A stretch of 34,716 nt of DNA from Armatimonadota bacterium (GCA_029547025.1 JAKPQA010000204.1:1-34716), one strand, 5' to 3'. Shown: positions 7,811 through 15,319, numbered from the stretch's first letter. Numbers and translations are program-made. The notes: generated by a model from the letters alone, not told the origin.

Positions 7811-8878
7811 CTACCGACGGCCGCCTCGCGAGCCCTGAGCACTGCCGGGCTCGCGACGCTCCGTGTCTCGGGTCGAAGGTTCACGCCGCTCCCCGTCAGG
7901 AGCCTGTGGCGGGCGCCGTTCGCCGTCTCGAGCCGTCGGCTGACGGCGGTCACCATCCCGAGGAGCCGCTTCGCGCCGCTCCCCGTCACGCGCTTGTGGA
8001 GGGCGCCGCTCACTGCCCCGGTCGTCCGGGCGCCTTCGGTCGTCATCGCGCGCCACCGGTGGGCGACGGTCGTCTCCCCGGCCAGGAGCCGGGGGCTGAA
8101 CCCGCGGCCGAGCCGGGGCCGGCGGGGCCCAGTCGCGGCGGTCCTGCTCATGACGCCAGTCCGGCCGGCCGACGTATGGCGAGTGATGGCTACCCGGTGG
8201 GTCGATGCCGTAGCCGGGTCGGCGCGGCTGGGGCACCGGACGCACGGGGCTATAGGGGTACCGGTCGCCGTAGAACCCGTACGGCCCTCGGTACACGCCC
8301 AGCGGCAGCCTCAGGTAGCCCCAGTACCGGTCGTGGCGATCCAGGCCATACCGATCACGGCAACGGTCACACCAGTCATCCCGGTCACGGTCGCGACAGC
8401 GAGGGCATAGGTCGGTGTAGAAGCGGTTCTCGTAGCGGTGACGGCAGCGGTCACACCAATCATTCGGGTCCCGGTAGCGGCACCGGTCGCACAGAAAGCT
8501 GTAGCCGTAGTACCCGTAGTCGTACCGGTCCCGGCAGCGGTCGCACCAGTCACGCCGGTCCCGATCCCGGCAGCGATCGCACAAGTCCGGATAGGCGCGG
8601 TTGTTGTAGCGGTTGCGGCACCAGTCGCACCAGTCACGCATGTCGCGATGGATGCACCGATCGCAGGGATCAAACCCGCGCCAGTAGAGGCGGTGGTCGG
8701 GGTGCCGATCGCGATCGGCATCGTACCAGCCGATCTGAAGCCCGAAGAGCCCGTCATCGTGCCGATCCCCGGCCATGATCGAGAGGCCGAAGCCGTCCGC
8801 GCGAGCCGGCGCAGAGGTGGCCAACACCCCCACAGCCATTCCTGCCACCATCAGAAGCCCCAGTGCCCTCTCAGTCAT
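7811..8878 (-). CDS. Secreted Arg/Asp-rich protein with four Cys4 repeats
   Basis: 355 residues; family not recognised. Residues 1-27 form a signal peptide ending in PARA|DG. A head segment (28-53, including GDRHDDGLFG and IGWYD) precedes four repeats, each C-x2-C-x8-C-x2-C with Trp before the third Cys: cysteines 72/75/84/87, 100/103/112/115, 130/133/142/145 and 158/161/170/173. Repeat period is 28 residues (one spacing is 30). All 16 cysteines of the protein are in the repeats. A Tyr/Pro/Gly-rich region follows, shared with the paralogue up to WAPPAP (250-255), then six 10-residue units of the type RDGERRPPQA (287-346). Spacing suggests a Cys4 metal site per repeat, an inference. There is no CxxCH, so it is not a c-type cytochrome. 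The ATG at 8878 has GGGGGTGG upstream; a GTG at 8887 is too close to that site. Confidence 0.8.
   Translation of the reverse strand: MTERALGLLMVAGMAVGVLATSAPARADGFGLSIMAGDRHDDGLFGLQIGWYDADRDRHPDHRLYWRGFDPCDRCIHRDMRDWCDWCRNRYNNRAYPDLCDRCRDRDRRDWCDRCRDRYDYGYYGYSFLCDRCRYRDPNDWCDRCRHRYENRFYTDLCPRCRDRDRDDWCDRCRDRYGLDRHDRYWGYLRLPLGVYRGPYGFYGDRYPYSPVRPVPQPRRPGYGIDPPGSHHSPYVGRPDWRHEQDRRDWAPPAPARPRVQPPAPGRGDDRRPPVARDDDRRRPDDRGSERRPPQARDGERREAAPRDGDRRQPTARDGERRPPQAPDGERREPSTRDTERREPGSAQGSRGGRR
7841..8020 (-). repeat. Six 30-bp units encoding a 10-residue repeat
   Basis: Within the C-terminal tail of the gene at 7811-8878, six consecutive 10-residue units occupy residues 287-346: RGSERRPPQA, RDGERREAAP, RDGDRRQPTA, RDGERRPPQA, PDGERREPST and RDTERREPGS. 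This gives an exact 30-base period without indels. The paralogue at 9155-9841 lacks the tail, so it arose or was lost after duplication. The segment is strongly charged and Pro-rich and probably disordered. Confidence 0.8.
8360..8665 (-). repeat. Four tandem Cys4 repeats (84-bp period)
   Basis: The four C-x2-C-x8-C-x2-C units in the gene at 7811-8878 are encoded here from Cys 72 to Cys 173. Units are 16 residues from first to last Cys, separated by 12, 14 and 12 residues of the type R-x-R-Y-x-N-R-x-Y. The DNA shows recurring blocks such as CGGTCGCACCAGTC on the plus strand. This is a coding repeat, not a CRISPR array: repeats are degenerate and there are no unrelated spacers. Confidence 0.85.
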
Positions 8879-8975
8879 CCCAGCCACCCCCTTCTCTGCC
8901 AGCCCGGCTCGTTACCCTCAGGCTGTGCACCACACCCCTCTGACGCGGTCAGCGCGGGGCGGGTTCCGTGTGGGC
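8879..8975 (-). promoter_or_regulatory. Conserved leader upstream of CxxC-repeat protein 1
   Basis: About 97 bases directly upstream of the ATG at 8878 align with the region upstream of the paralogue (9842-9940). Shared blocks include GGGCTGGCAGAGAAGGGGGTGG next to the start and CGTCAGAGGGGTGTG further upstream (minus strand). The first block contains the ribosome binding site. Similarity extends past what translation needs, so the block probably also carries promoter or leader elements. I cannot place -35/-10 boxes with confidence. Confidence 0.6.
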
Positions 8976-9110
8976 GCGCCGATCGCCGCGGCTCGCGAAC
9001 GCCCGCTAGCGGGCCAGGAAGCCCGCATCAGTCTGCCCCCGGCCGGGGTCGCGGCACCCAGCCATGCGACGGTAGGCAGGCGCGCCGGACGCCCCACCCC
9101 GTACGCACAA
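8976..9110. other. Spacer between the two paralogous units
   Basis: 135 bases with no gene. Two perfect GC palindromes are present, GCCCGCTAGCGGGC at 9001-9014 and CCCCGGCCGGGG at 9037-9048. Neither is repeated elsewhere in the window that I can see, and in such GC-rich DNA they may be chance. Confidence 0.4.
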
Positions 9111-9140
9111 CGGGGGCGGCACCAAGTGGCGCCGCCCCCG
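9111..9140 (-). terminator. GC hairpin after CxxC-repeat protein 2
   Basis: CGGGGGCGGC (9111-9120) pairs perfectly with GCCGCCCCCG (9131-9140) around a 10-base loop, 14 bases past the stop at 9155. The nine outer bases are identical to the stem at 7764-7792 after the paralogue while the loops differ, which points to selection on the stem or recent duplication. Only a short TTG follows on the minus strand, so termination by this hairpin alone is uncertain. Confidence 0.58.
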
Positions 9141-9154
9141 AGTCGCGTCAGGAG

Positions 9155-9841
9155 CTAGGGCCGGCGGACGTCCCGCCGTCGGCCGCCGTCGAGTGCGTCA
9201 CTGGGAAGCACGATAGTCGTCCGCGGGGCCGGCGGTGCCCAGTCGTTGGTCCGCCATTGCTCATCGCGCCAGTTGGGCCGCCCGACAAAGGGGGAGCGGC
9301 GATCGCCGAAGATCGTGGTCGTGTAGCCTCGCCGATCCGGTGCCGGAACGACTCGGAGTGCCTCGTAGGGGTACGGCTCCGCGTAGAGGCCATGCGGCCC
9401 GCCGTAGACACCCGGCGGAAAGCTGACTCGTCCGCCGTCGTATCGATCCCGGTAGCGGTCGCGGTCCCAGTCATCGCGATCGCGGAGGTCATACCTGTGC
9501 CGGCACTTGTCGCACCAGTGGTCGCGATCCCGATCGCGGCACCGGTCGCACAGGTCATCGTAGAAGCGATTGTTGTAGCGATTGCGGCACTTGTCGCACC
9601 AGTCGCGCATGTCGCGATCGCGGCAGCGCTTGCAGGGCTCGAAGTCACCCCAGTAGCGATGGTGGGGATCGTCGCGGTCGTCGTCGTACCATCCGATGTG
9701 GAGCCCAAAGAACTCGTCGTCGTGCCGGTCGCCCGCCGTGATCGAGAACTCAAACCCGTCGGCTCGGGCCGGTGTCGAGGTGGCCCACACCCCCACAGCC
9801 ATCCCTGCAACAAGCAGAAGCCTCATTGCCTTCACAGTCAT
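9155..9841 (-). CDS. Secreted Arg/Asp-rich protein with two Cys4 repeats
   Basis: 228-residue paralogue of the protein at 7811-8878; family not recognised. Signal peptide 1-27 ends in PARA|DG. Over residues 11-53 it matches the paralogue at 35 of 43 positions. Two repeats are intact: cysteines 70/73/82/85 and 98/101/110/113, again C-x2-C-x8-C-x2-C with Trp before the third Cys. A third unit (about 117-135, DLRDRDDWDRDRYRDRYD) has lost its cysteines. The shared tail (FPPGVYGGPHGLY, then SPFVGRP and WAPPAP) follows; the 10-residue repeat tail of the paralogue is absent. The ATG at 9841 has AAGGGGGTGG upstream. Between the paralogues most differences in matched codons 25-53 fall on third bases of this frame, so this strand is the coding one. 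Cys4 metal binding outside the cytoplasm is my inference. Confidence 0.8.
   Translation of the reverse strand: MTVKAMRLLLVAGMAVGVWATSTPARADGFEFSITAGDRHDDEFFGLHIGWYDDDRDDPHHRYWGDFEPCKRCRDRDMRDWCDKCRNRYNNRFYDDLCDRCRDRDRDHWCDKCRHRYDLRDRDDWDRDRYRDRYDGGRVSFPPGVYGGPHGLYAEPYPYEALRVVPAPDRRGYTTTIFGDRRSPFVGRPNWRDEQWRTNDWAPPAPRTTIVLPSDALDGGRRRDVRRP
9503..9634 (-). repeat. Two tandem Cys4 repeats (84-bp period)
   Basis: These bases encode Cys 70 to Cys 113 of the gene at 9155-9841, two C-x2-C-x8-C-x2-C units with a 28-residue period. A cysteine-free remnant of a third unit follows at about 9437-9493. The paralogue has four intact units, so copy number differs between the two genes. Confidence 0.8.
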
Positions 9842-9940
9842 TCTCGCCACCCCCTTCTCTGCCAGCCCTTCCCGCTGCCTTCGGGCTGTTCAACACACCC
9901 CTCTGACGTGGGCCGCCCAGCAGGGGTTCCATGGCAGGTG
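9842..9940 (-). promoter_or_regulatory. Conserved leader upstream of CxxC-repeat protein 2
   Basis: Aligns with 8879-8975 upstream of the paralogue, with only small differences over about 95 bases. It includes the ribosome binding site region AGAAGGGGGTGG and the distal block CGTCAGAGGGGTGTG (minus strand). Shared regulation of the two genes is the natural inference. The remaining 30 bases to the next gene stop at 9971 are not conserved. Confidence 0.6.
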
Positions 9941-9970
9941 GGAGTGCTCCCCAACCCACGGCACGGGTAC

Positions 9971-10468
9971 CTATCCCATGAACTTGAGGTCGCCGTAGAG
10001 ACGCTGGAGGTAGGCCACCTGACCCGTGTGGTACGACCAGTGGGAGGCCGCGAGCCCCACCAAACCCGCACGGGTATCGGTCATGAACGGCAATGAAACC
10101 GTGTCGTTCCACGCCGAGTCGGGCACGTCCCTCACCGCCTGGTCGGTCTCGGCTCCTGCCTCCCGGATCATCCGGACCAAATCGGCCTTGTCGCTCACCT
10201 CCGCCGCCGGCCCGGCGCCCGCGAAGCTCGACGAGGCCGCCCAGTTCGGGTCCATGGGCGTGTCCTCAGGCCACTTCCCATCGACCACCATGCTGCGCAT
10301 GGGATGCTCGTTCGCGATCAGGTGCCGGGTGATCTCGAGGATGCTCGTGGCGTCCCCCTGCGCAGCCACAGGCTTCCAGTCCAACCGGTCATCAGGCGTG
10401 GCCTGGATCATCTGGATGTAGAACTCGCGACTGGCCGCGAGCCACTTCAGGGTCGTCTCGATGCCCAT
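9971..10468 (-). CDS. DinB-family protein
   Basis: 165-residue DinB/YfiT-like four-helix protein. Candidate metal ligands are His 49 (ITRHLIANEH), His 143 and His 147 (SHWSYHTGQVAYL), the usual three-histidine arrangement. The C-terminal HTGQVAYLQRLYGD is typical for the superfamily. Members are metal-dependent thiol transferases or hydrolases, some damage-inducible; the substrate cannot be told from sequence. The ATG at 10468 has AGGGAGGGG about six bases upstream. It is co-directional with the CxxC-repeat gene downstream but separated by the latter's conserved leader, so a shared transcript is uncertain. Confidence 0.8.
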   Translation of the reverse strand: MGIETTLKWLAASREFYIQMIQATPDDRLDWKPVAAQGDATSILEITRHLIANEHPMRSMVVDGKWPEDTPMDPNWAASSSFAGAGPAAEVSDKADLVRMIREAGAETDQAVRDVPDSAWNDTVSLPFMTDTRAGLVGLAASHWSYHTGQVAYLQRLYGDLKFMG

Positions 10469-10650
10469 CAGTGCCCCTCCCTGTGGCGGACGAGTCGCCT
10501 ATCCGGCGCCTCGCAATGCCCTTCGCCGGCCATGGAATGGCCCCCTCCAGCGGCAGGAGGCCGGCCAGCGGACCACGAAAGACGAGGCCAGACCGTCCGG
10601 GCGTACGTCCATCAGGTGGCCGCGCGCGGCCGAGGGAGGGAGCGGGGGCC

Positions 10651-11157
10651 ATGGTGCGGACCAAGCCACTATGGTTACTGGCACCAGCGGTGCTCGGACT
10701 GGCCGTCTTCATCACCGCCTGCGGCGGAAGCGGGATGGACATCGTGCCCGGCGGCGCCACCGACGGGTCGTCGAACGGCAATGGGGGGGGCGCGTCCGGC
10801 GACGCGAGTCCGGGCACCTCATGGAATGCCGCGACGGACCCGAACGTGCAGTCCATCGAGATCTACGCCAACTACGACAACGGTGTCACCCTCGGGATCG
10901 GCGAGACGCTACCCATCCGGGCCATCGTCTATGTGACGGGAGGCCAGGAGTCGTCGACCGCCGAGGTTGGATGGATCTCCTCGGACACCTCGATCTTCAC
11001 GGTCAGATCGCTCGCCCCCGGCGAGCCGCGCAAGTGCCAGATCACCGGCGTCAAGGCGGGCACCGCAAGACTAACCGCCTTCAACGGCGCGGTCCGAAGC
11101 CCGGCGCTGGATATCCACGTGGGCGACAGCGCGTTCCCTGTGCCGCCGCCCGGCTAA
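10651..11157 (+). CDS. Lipoprotein with bacterial Ig-like (Big2) domain
   Basis: 168-residue predicted lipoprotein. The signal sequence has a hydrophobic core and a lipobox ending ITAC, with Cys 24 as the lipidation site. A Gly/Ser/Asn-rich linker follows (about 25-60). The C-terminal domain reads like a Big2-type Ig fold: LGIGETLPIRAI, then WISSDTSIFTV, then ITGVKAGTARLTAFNGA. Such domains are used in surface adhesion or as spacers; no catalytic motif is visible. The ATG at 10651 follows GGGAGGGAG and directly starts the signal sequence; upstream in-frame ATG codons give a Pro/Arg-rich non-signal extension and are rejected. The 182-base gap to the divergent DinB gene should contain both promoters; I see no strong boxes. 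Confidence 0.75.
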   Translation: MVRTKPLWLLAPAVLGLAVFITACGGSGMDIVPGGATDGSSNGNGGGASGDASPGTSWNAATDPNVQSIEIYANYDNGVTLGIGETLPIRAIVYVTGGQESSTAEVGWISSDTSIFTVRSLAPGEPRKCQITGVKAGTARLTAFNGAVRSPALDIHVGDSAFPVPPPG

Positions 11158-12143
11158 CGCCCCACCGCGGGTGGAATGGCCGGCGGTATGCCACCCTCAC
11201 CCGGCAGGGCGAGCATCGGTGGCGTGGCCCCCATCTTCGTCAGTAGCTCCCGCGCGGCCTCGGCCAGGGGCCCCGTGGGCTGAAGACCGAGGTAGGCGGT
11301 CAGCTCGGCGACCGCCATCGCTGGCTGATTGAGCGCTCGAAGGGTCACCCCAAGGCCATAGCGCCCCAACGGGTACTTGGGATCCACCGCGACAGCCGCC
11401 TGGTACTCGCGCATGGCTTCGGCATAGCGCTTCTCCGCGAAGTGGATCGCGCCCAGGTTGCAGTGAGGCTCGGCCGCCGCGGCCGTCCCGGCAAACAACT
11501 CGCAGGCCTCCTGGAACGCGGCCATCGCCTCGCCAAGCCGCCCCAGGGCCGCCAGCTCCAAGCCGGCGGCATTGCGGGCCCGAGCCATCGACTGGGGATC
11601 AGCACCCGCCGCGACCTCCCTCGCCTTGGCGGCGGCGGGTCCCGTCAGGCGCTCCATCGAGCCATCGGCTGCAATGCGTACCGGCATCACCGACCCGCCG
11701 ACACGGGGCGGGCCATCATCGCCCACCAGCGGCGCGAGGTGCAGCTCCGTCCGAGGCCCCACCGCGGCCACCAAGCGGGCAAACTCAGCCAGATCGATCC
11801 GCGCACGGACCTCGATGCCGCCATCATCGGTGGGCTTCTCATCCTCGAGCACCAGGTAGCGCCCGAACTGCTCGGCGGCCTGCGGACTCGGCTGGAGGCC
11901 CACGAGCTGCAGCAGCCGCCGATGCGCCGTGGAGACCGCGTCCTCGAGTGCCGACACACCCTCGGCCGGCTGGCCTCGGACGACCAGCGAGAGCGAGATG
12001 CCCTGCGGATCCGCCTCCTGCGAGAAAACCAGCGCAGGCAAGGAATCCCGCGGTGAATCACCGGCGCCCGCGCGAACAGACTGGGCCCAGAGCGGGCTGC
12101 AGGCGGCGAGAACGCCGGTAGCAAGGGCGTAGGCGCGACGCAC
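11154..12143 (-). CDS. Secreted TPR-repeat protein
   Basis: 329-residue exported protein of unknown function. The signal peptide runs MRRAYALATGVLAACSPLWAQ. The middle part (about 25-180) has no recognised domain. TPR-like repeats follow (about 185-305: AAGLELAALGRLGEAMAAFQ, NLGAIHFAEKRYAEAMREYQ, GRYGLGVTLRALNQPAMA), then a Pro-rich tail. I chose the GTG at 12143 because AGGAGG lies nine bases upstream and the signal peptide then begins at once. An in-frame ATG at 12188 has no ribosome binding site. Its stop overlaps by four bases the end of the convergent lipoprotein gene. It lies 130 bases downstream of the glycosidase at 12274 on the same strand; TPR proteins usually mediate protein contacts. 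Confidence 0.72.
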   Translation of the reverse strand: MRRAYALATGVLAACSPLWAQSVRAGAGDSPRDSLPALVFSQEADPQGISLSLVVRGQPAEGVSALEDAVSTAHRRLLQLVGLQPSPQAAEQFGRYLVLEDEKPTDDGGIEVRARIDLAEFARLVAAVGPRTELHLAPLVGDDGPPRVGGSVMPVRIAADGSMERLTGPAAAKAREVAAGADPQSMARARNAAGLELAALGRLGEAMAAFQEACELFAGTAAAAEPHCNLGAIHFAEKRYAEAMREYQAAVAVDPKYPLGRYGLGVTLRALNQPAMAVAELTAYLGLQPTGPLAEAARELLTKMGATPPMLALPGEGGIPPAIPPAVGR

Positions 12144-12273
12144 GGATGCTCGCCTCCTCAATATGGGGGTGTGCTTGCCAATAGACATTCGCCACGGGCT
12201 ATGAGCGACCTGCCGGTCCACCGGGGCCACGAAACCCAAAGCCGCGATCCAGTAACCCGGGGTCAGAGGAGTC

Positions 12274-14616
12274 CTACTGCCGCCACAGCTTGGCCGCGCA
12301 GTCCGTCTCCAGGGCGTCCACACTGAGCCAGAGCGAGCCACCATCACAGGTCACTCGATCCTCGCCGATGGGCTTCCCGGCATAGGTGTCCCACCATTCG
12401 ATCCGGTAGGCACCCTCCGGCAGGCCCCTCAGCTCGATCTCGCTCGGGGCAACCGTCCCCCATGGGCGCTGGCGGAACTTCTGGTACCACGTGTGGAGCC
12501 GGTTGCGAATCCAGATCAGCGCCCGCTGACCGTTGTGCAGGCCCACGGCCTGTAGACGCGGTGTGGTGGGCACCATGTAGTCGGTGAACTCATACTCGGC
12601 ATAGAACCAGTCGCGCCCCGTGTTGTCGACCACGATCTCGTGCTCACCAGCCGACACCTCGATCGCGTAGGGGCCATTGTGGTCATCGACCGTGCCAAAT
12701 CGCTCGGGGTCGCCCCGATCGGGCAGCTCCTTGGCCAAAGCCTCGACACCGTCGAGGCGAACCACCAGCCGCGCCCCACCATAGCCCGATGTGCCCCGGA
12801 CGTGAACGATGAACCGCCCATCGCGCGGATAGTCGACCCGGAAGGTAACCGGGTTGTGAAGATCCGGGTGGTTGACCGTGCCGTGGATGATCCCGGGAAC
12901 CGTCTCGGCGTCGGTCACGGTGCCGTCGCGGCCCACCGCGTGCGTGCGGGGCTCGTTGGCAGGGCCCGGTCCCCAACTGGGTGAGGCCCCGGTCAGCGTC
13001 AGGTTGGTGGGCTCTTCAGCCGGAGCACCGGCCTGGTAGCGCATCGCTCCGAACTCCACGGGCACCAGCCGCTCGTTGGCGAAGTCCACGTCGGCCAGGA
13101 AGCGGCTCAGCGCCGCATAGTGGTAGTACAGATCCCGTGGTTCGACGTAGTTGTCCCACCACCAGAGCTGGGCGCAGCCGGCCGACTGCGCCAGTGACGT
13201 CGACCAGATGCCGTCATGCAGATGGATCCCGTCAGAGTCGGCCCCATTGCCCTCGGCCATGGCCCCGGTGCCGAACTCGCCCACGATGTGCGGCTTGCCG
13301 AACCGCTCGATCTTCCGCCGCGTGTAGCCGAGCAGACCCTCAGCCGTGTCCAGCGAACCGTAGTTGTGAGTCTGGACATAGTCCATCTCCGGCAGCCCGT
13401 CGATCTCCGGGTCGCCGTTCGAGTTGGCGAAACTCGTGGTGATCAAATGATCATACGGGTCGATGTCCCGAAGATACCGCGCCATCTCCTGGTGCCAGGC
13501 TCTGACCTCTTCAGGGACATACCGCTCGATGATGTCCACTTCGTTCCAGAATTCCCACGAGAGCACATGCGTGCTGTACGCGTACCGCGCGACGAGGTGA
13601 CGGAGCCGCCACCGGAACAACTTGCGGGCTGGATCGCTGACGAAGAACTCCTCGGGTGTCGCGCAGGGACCCCCATTGGCCAGGTTGTATGGACAACTAG
13701 ACCAATATGGGTAAGGGTCACTGGCTCGGAGCGAGTTGAACGAGTCGATGCAGAGCATCAAGTAGATGCCCTTCTCCTCCGCCAGGCTGAGCACATAGTC
13801 CAGAGCCCAGGCGCTGGTCAGGTCGTGCCGGCCGGCCCCGAGAACGCCATCACCCTCCGGAGCTCGTTCGAGAGCGAACAGATCAAACGGACCCAGCCAC
13901 AGCCGAGCGTAGTTGCAGCCGGCCTCGGCCATCCTCGTGAACCACCGGTCGTAGTCGAATGTGCCTCGCGAGCCCGGCCAACAGACGTTCATACCCAGAG
14001 CGAAGTAACCCTTACCGGAGTCAAAGGCGAAGTAGTGCGGATCCCTGGCCCGGCGGACGAAGCCCTCCGAGCCGGACGGGACGCACTCGAACGTCCGCTC
14101 GTCCGACTCCACGGTCCCCGAGCGGTCGCGCACGCGAATCCGGTAGCGGTACGTGCCGGTCTCGGGCGGGCAGAAGCGGATCCGGAACGTGTCCCCCTCG
14201 AGGCGAGAGAGCCGTTCCGTATCACCCTCGAGCCGACGCTCGTAGAGGCGGTGAAGGTAGCCGGGCACGGCCCAGGTGTGCCCGCCGGGACCCGAGAACT
14301 GGGCCGAGACATCGATATCTTCCGGGTCGAATGGGTTATCGTAGGTTGCCGAGAGGTCAAGGATGGCCTCGAGCTTGCCATACCGCGGGACCTCCGTGGG
14401 GGCCGTGACGCCCCGCAACTCGAGGCCCTCGGCCCGAGGCCCCACGACCTTGAGCGGCAGCTGCGGCTCGTTCGGTGCGATCACCAGAGCGCCCAACTCC
14501 TTCGCCGGAACAGTCAGGCCGGGCCGCGCTCCCGCCCCCGAACCGGCAACGAAGGGCAGAGCCAGCGCCAGGGCGGATGCGAGCACGCGCGGCGCGCGGC
14601 GGCGCCAGTTGACCAT
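12274..14616 (-). CDS. Secreted clan GH-A glycoside hydrolase (DUF5060/GH5-like)
   Basis: 780-residue exported enzyme. After a signal peptide (about 1-30) comes an Ig-like DUF5060-type domain (about 70-180, ending ETGTYRYRIRVRDRSG). A TIM barrel follows with NYARLWLGPFD, an acid/base glutamate in SWEFWNEVD (Glu 359) and a nucleophile in HIVGEFGTG (Glu 447), the spacing expected for retaining clan GH-A enzymes. The C-terminal 300 residues look like beta-sandwich carbohydrate-associated domains. The substrate cannot be read from sequence; relatives act on plant or microbial polysaccharides. I chose the ATG at 14616 because GGAGG lies eight bases upstream; a GTG at 14631 overlaps that site. The gene is divergent from the NTF2-like gene at 14790. 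Confidence 0.82.
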   Translation of the reverse strand: MVNWRRRAPRVLASALALALPFVAGSGAGARPGLTVPAKELGALVIAPNEPQLPLKVVGPRAEGLELRGVTAPTEVPRYGKLEAILDLSATYDNPFDPEDIDVSAQFSGPGGHTWAVPGYLHRLYERRLEGDTERLSRLEGDTFRIRFCPPETGTYRYRIRVRDRSGTVESDERTFECVPSGSEGFVRRARDPHYFAFDSGKGYFALGMNVCWPGSRGTFDYDRWFTRMAEAGCNYARLWLGPFDLFALERAPEGDGVLGAGRHDLTSAWALDYVLSLAEEKGIYLMLCIDSFNSLRASDPYPYWSSCPYNLANGGPCATPEEFFVSDPARKLFRWRLRHLVARYAYSTHVLSWEFWNEVDIIERYVPEEVRAWHQEMARYLRDIDPYDHLITTSFANSNGDPEIDGLPEMDYVQTHNYGSLDTAEGLLGYTRRKIERFGKPHIVGEFGTGAMAEGNGADSDGIHLHDGIWSTSLAQSAGCAQLWWWDNYVEPRDLYYHYAALSRFLADVDFANERLVPVEFGAMRYQAGAPAEEPTNLTLTGASPSWGPGPANEPRTHAVGRDGTVTDAETVPGIIHGTVNHPDLHNPVTFRVDYPRDGRFIVHVRGTSGYGGARLVVRLDGVEALAKELPDRGDPERFGTVDDHNGPYAIEVSAGEHEIVVDNTGRDWFYAEYEFTDYMVPTTPRLQAVGLHNGQRALIWIRNRLHTWYQKFRQRPWGTVAPSEIELRGLPEGAYRIEWWDTYAGKPIGEDRVTCDGGSLWLSVDALETDCAAKLWRQ

Positions 14617-14789
14617 GGGGGTCGCCTCCACTCACGGCCCGGGACCGAGGGCCGTGAGGCGAGGCTTCGGCTCCGCCGAGCGCAAGGCCTGCTGCCCAGC
14701 CCGACCCGGCTGCGGCGCCTCGCCGCGCATCTAGTGAAACTGAAGCGCACGGCGGAGGCACCAGCACGGGGACGGAGAGGGAGTGCACC

Positions 14790-15263
14790 ATGACAGCCAA
14801 GCGGATCGTCATCGCCCTGGCCGTCGCATGCGCGGCTGTGGGCGCATATCTCATACTGACACGCCAGCAGATGCCGGAGGAAGAGAAGATCCGGCGAGGG
14901 ATCGAAGACGCGGCCGCCGCCTTCGAACGGGGTCGCGTCGGCAGCTTCATGAGAATCATCGCCGACGACTATGAGGATGCCTACAAAGTAACGCGACCCA
15001 TGCTCGTCGACATGGTACGGGAAGCGACACTCGGCGGCATCGCCAACAACACCGTCACCATCGAAGCGATGGACATCCGGCTTGCCGGAGACACCATGGC
15101 CAACGTCGAGCTCACGGTGACGTGGGTCCGCAAGAACCCGCAGGGCGTCCCGATCGGCGAGGCAACCGGGAGGATCACCGCGGTGATGCGCAAAGGCGAC
15201 AAAGGCTGGCAGGTCGTCTCATCAGACGGCTACGAGTCCCTCGCCTCGGCATATGGCGTGTAG
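14790..15263 (+). CDS. Membrane-anchored NTF2/SnoaL-like small protein
   Basis: 157 residues. An N-terminal hydrophobic segment (about 5-23) is a signal anchor or uncleaved signal. The rest resembles the NTF2-like fold: IRRGIEDAAAAFERGRVGSF, then IIADDYEDAYKVTR, then strands such as MANVELTVTWVRKN and GKGD-K-GWQVVSSDGYESL-type endings. These features fit the DUF4440/SnoaL-like superfamily, which includes ligand-binding and non-enzymatic members. The ATG at 14790 follows GAGAGGGAG. No partner is evident: upstream is a divergent glycosidase, downstream a convergent kinase. Function unknown. Confidence 0.65.
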   Translation: MTAKRIVIALAVACAAVGAYLILTRQQMPEEEKIRRGIEDAAAAFERGRVGSFMRIIADDYEDAYKVTRPMLVDMVREATLGGIANNTVTIEAMDIRLAGDTMANVELTVTWVRKNPQGVPIGEATGRITAVMRKGDKGWQVVSSDGYESLASAYGV

Positions 15264-15319
15264 CGGCAGCAGGCAGATCGCAGAGGATGAGAGTCAGGAC
15301 TCACGAGTCCGAGCGGCTC

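Noticed and set aside
7586-8410. Plus-strand open frame opposite the decamer tail
   Set aside because: Antisense to the 10-residue repeats of the minus-strand gene; no family and no ribosome binding site.
8360-8665. CRISPR-like periodic DNA
   Set aside because: The 84-base period is a degenerate coding repeat in frame with a protein; there are no identical repeats separated by unique spacers.
7811-9841. Multiheme c-type cytochromes
   Set aside because: The repeats have many CxxC pairs but no CxxCH heme-binding motif in either protein.
8438-10096. 552-codon open frame on the plus strand across both CxxC-repeat genes
   Set aside because: It is antisense to two genes with signal peptides, ribosome binding sites and third-base variation on the minus strand. 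Its Ala/Val/Pro repeats are the shadow of Asp/Arg codons, and it runs through the non-coding spacer.
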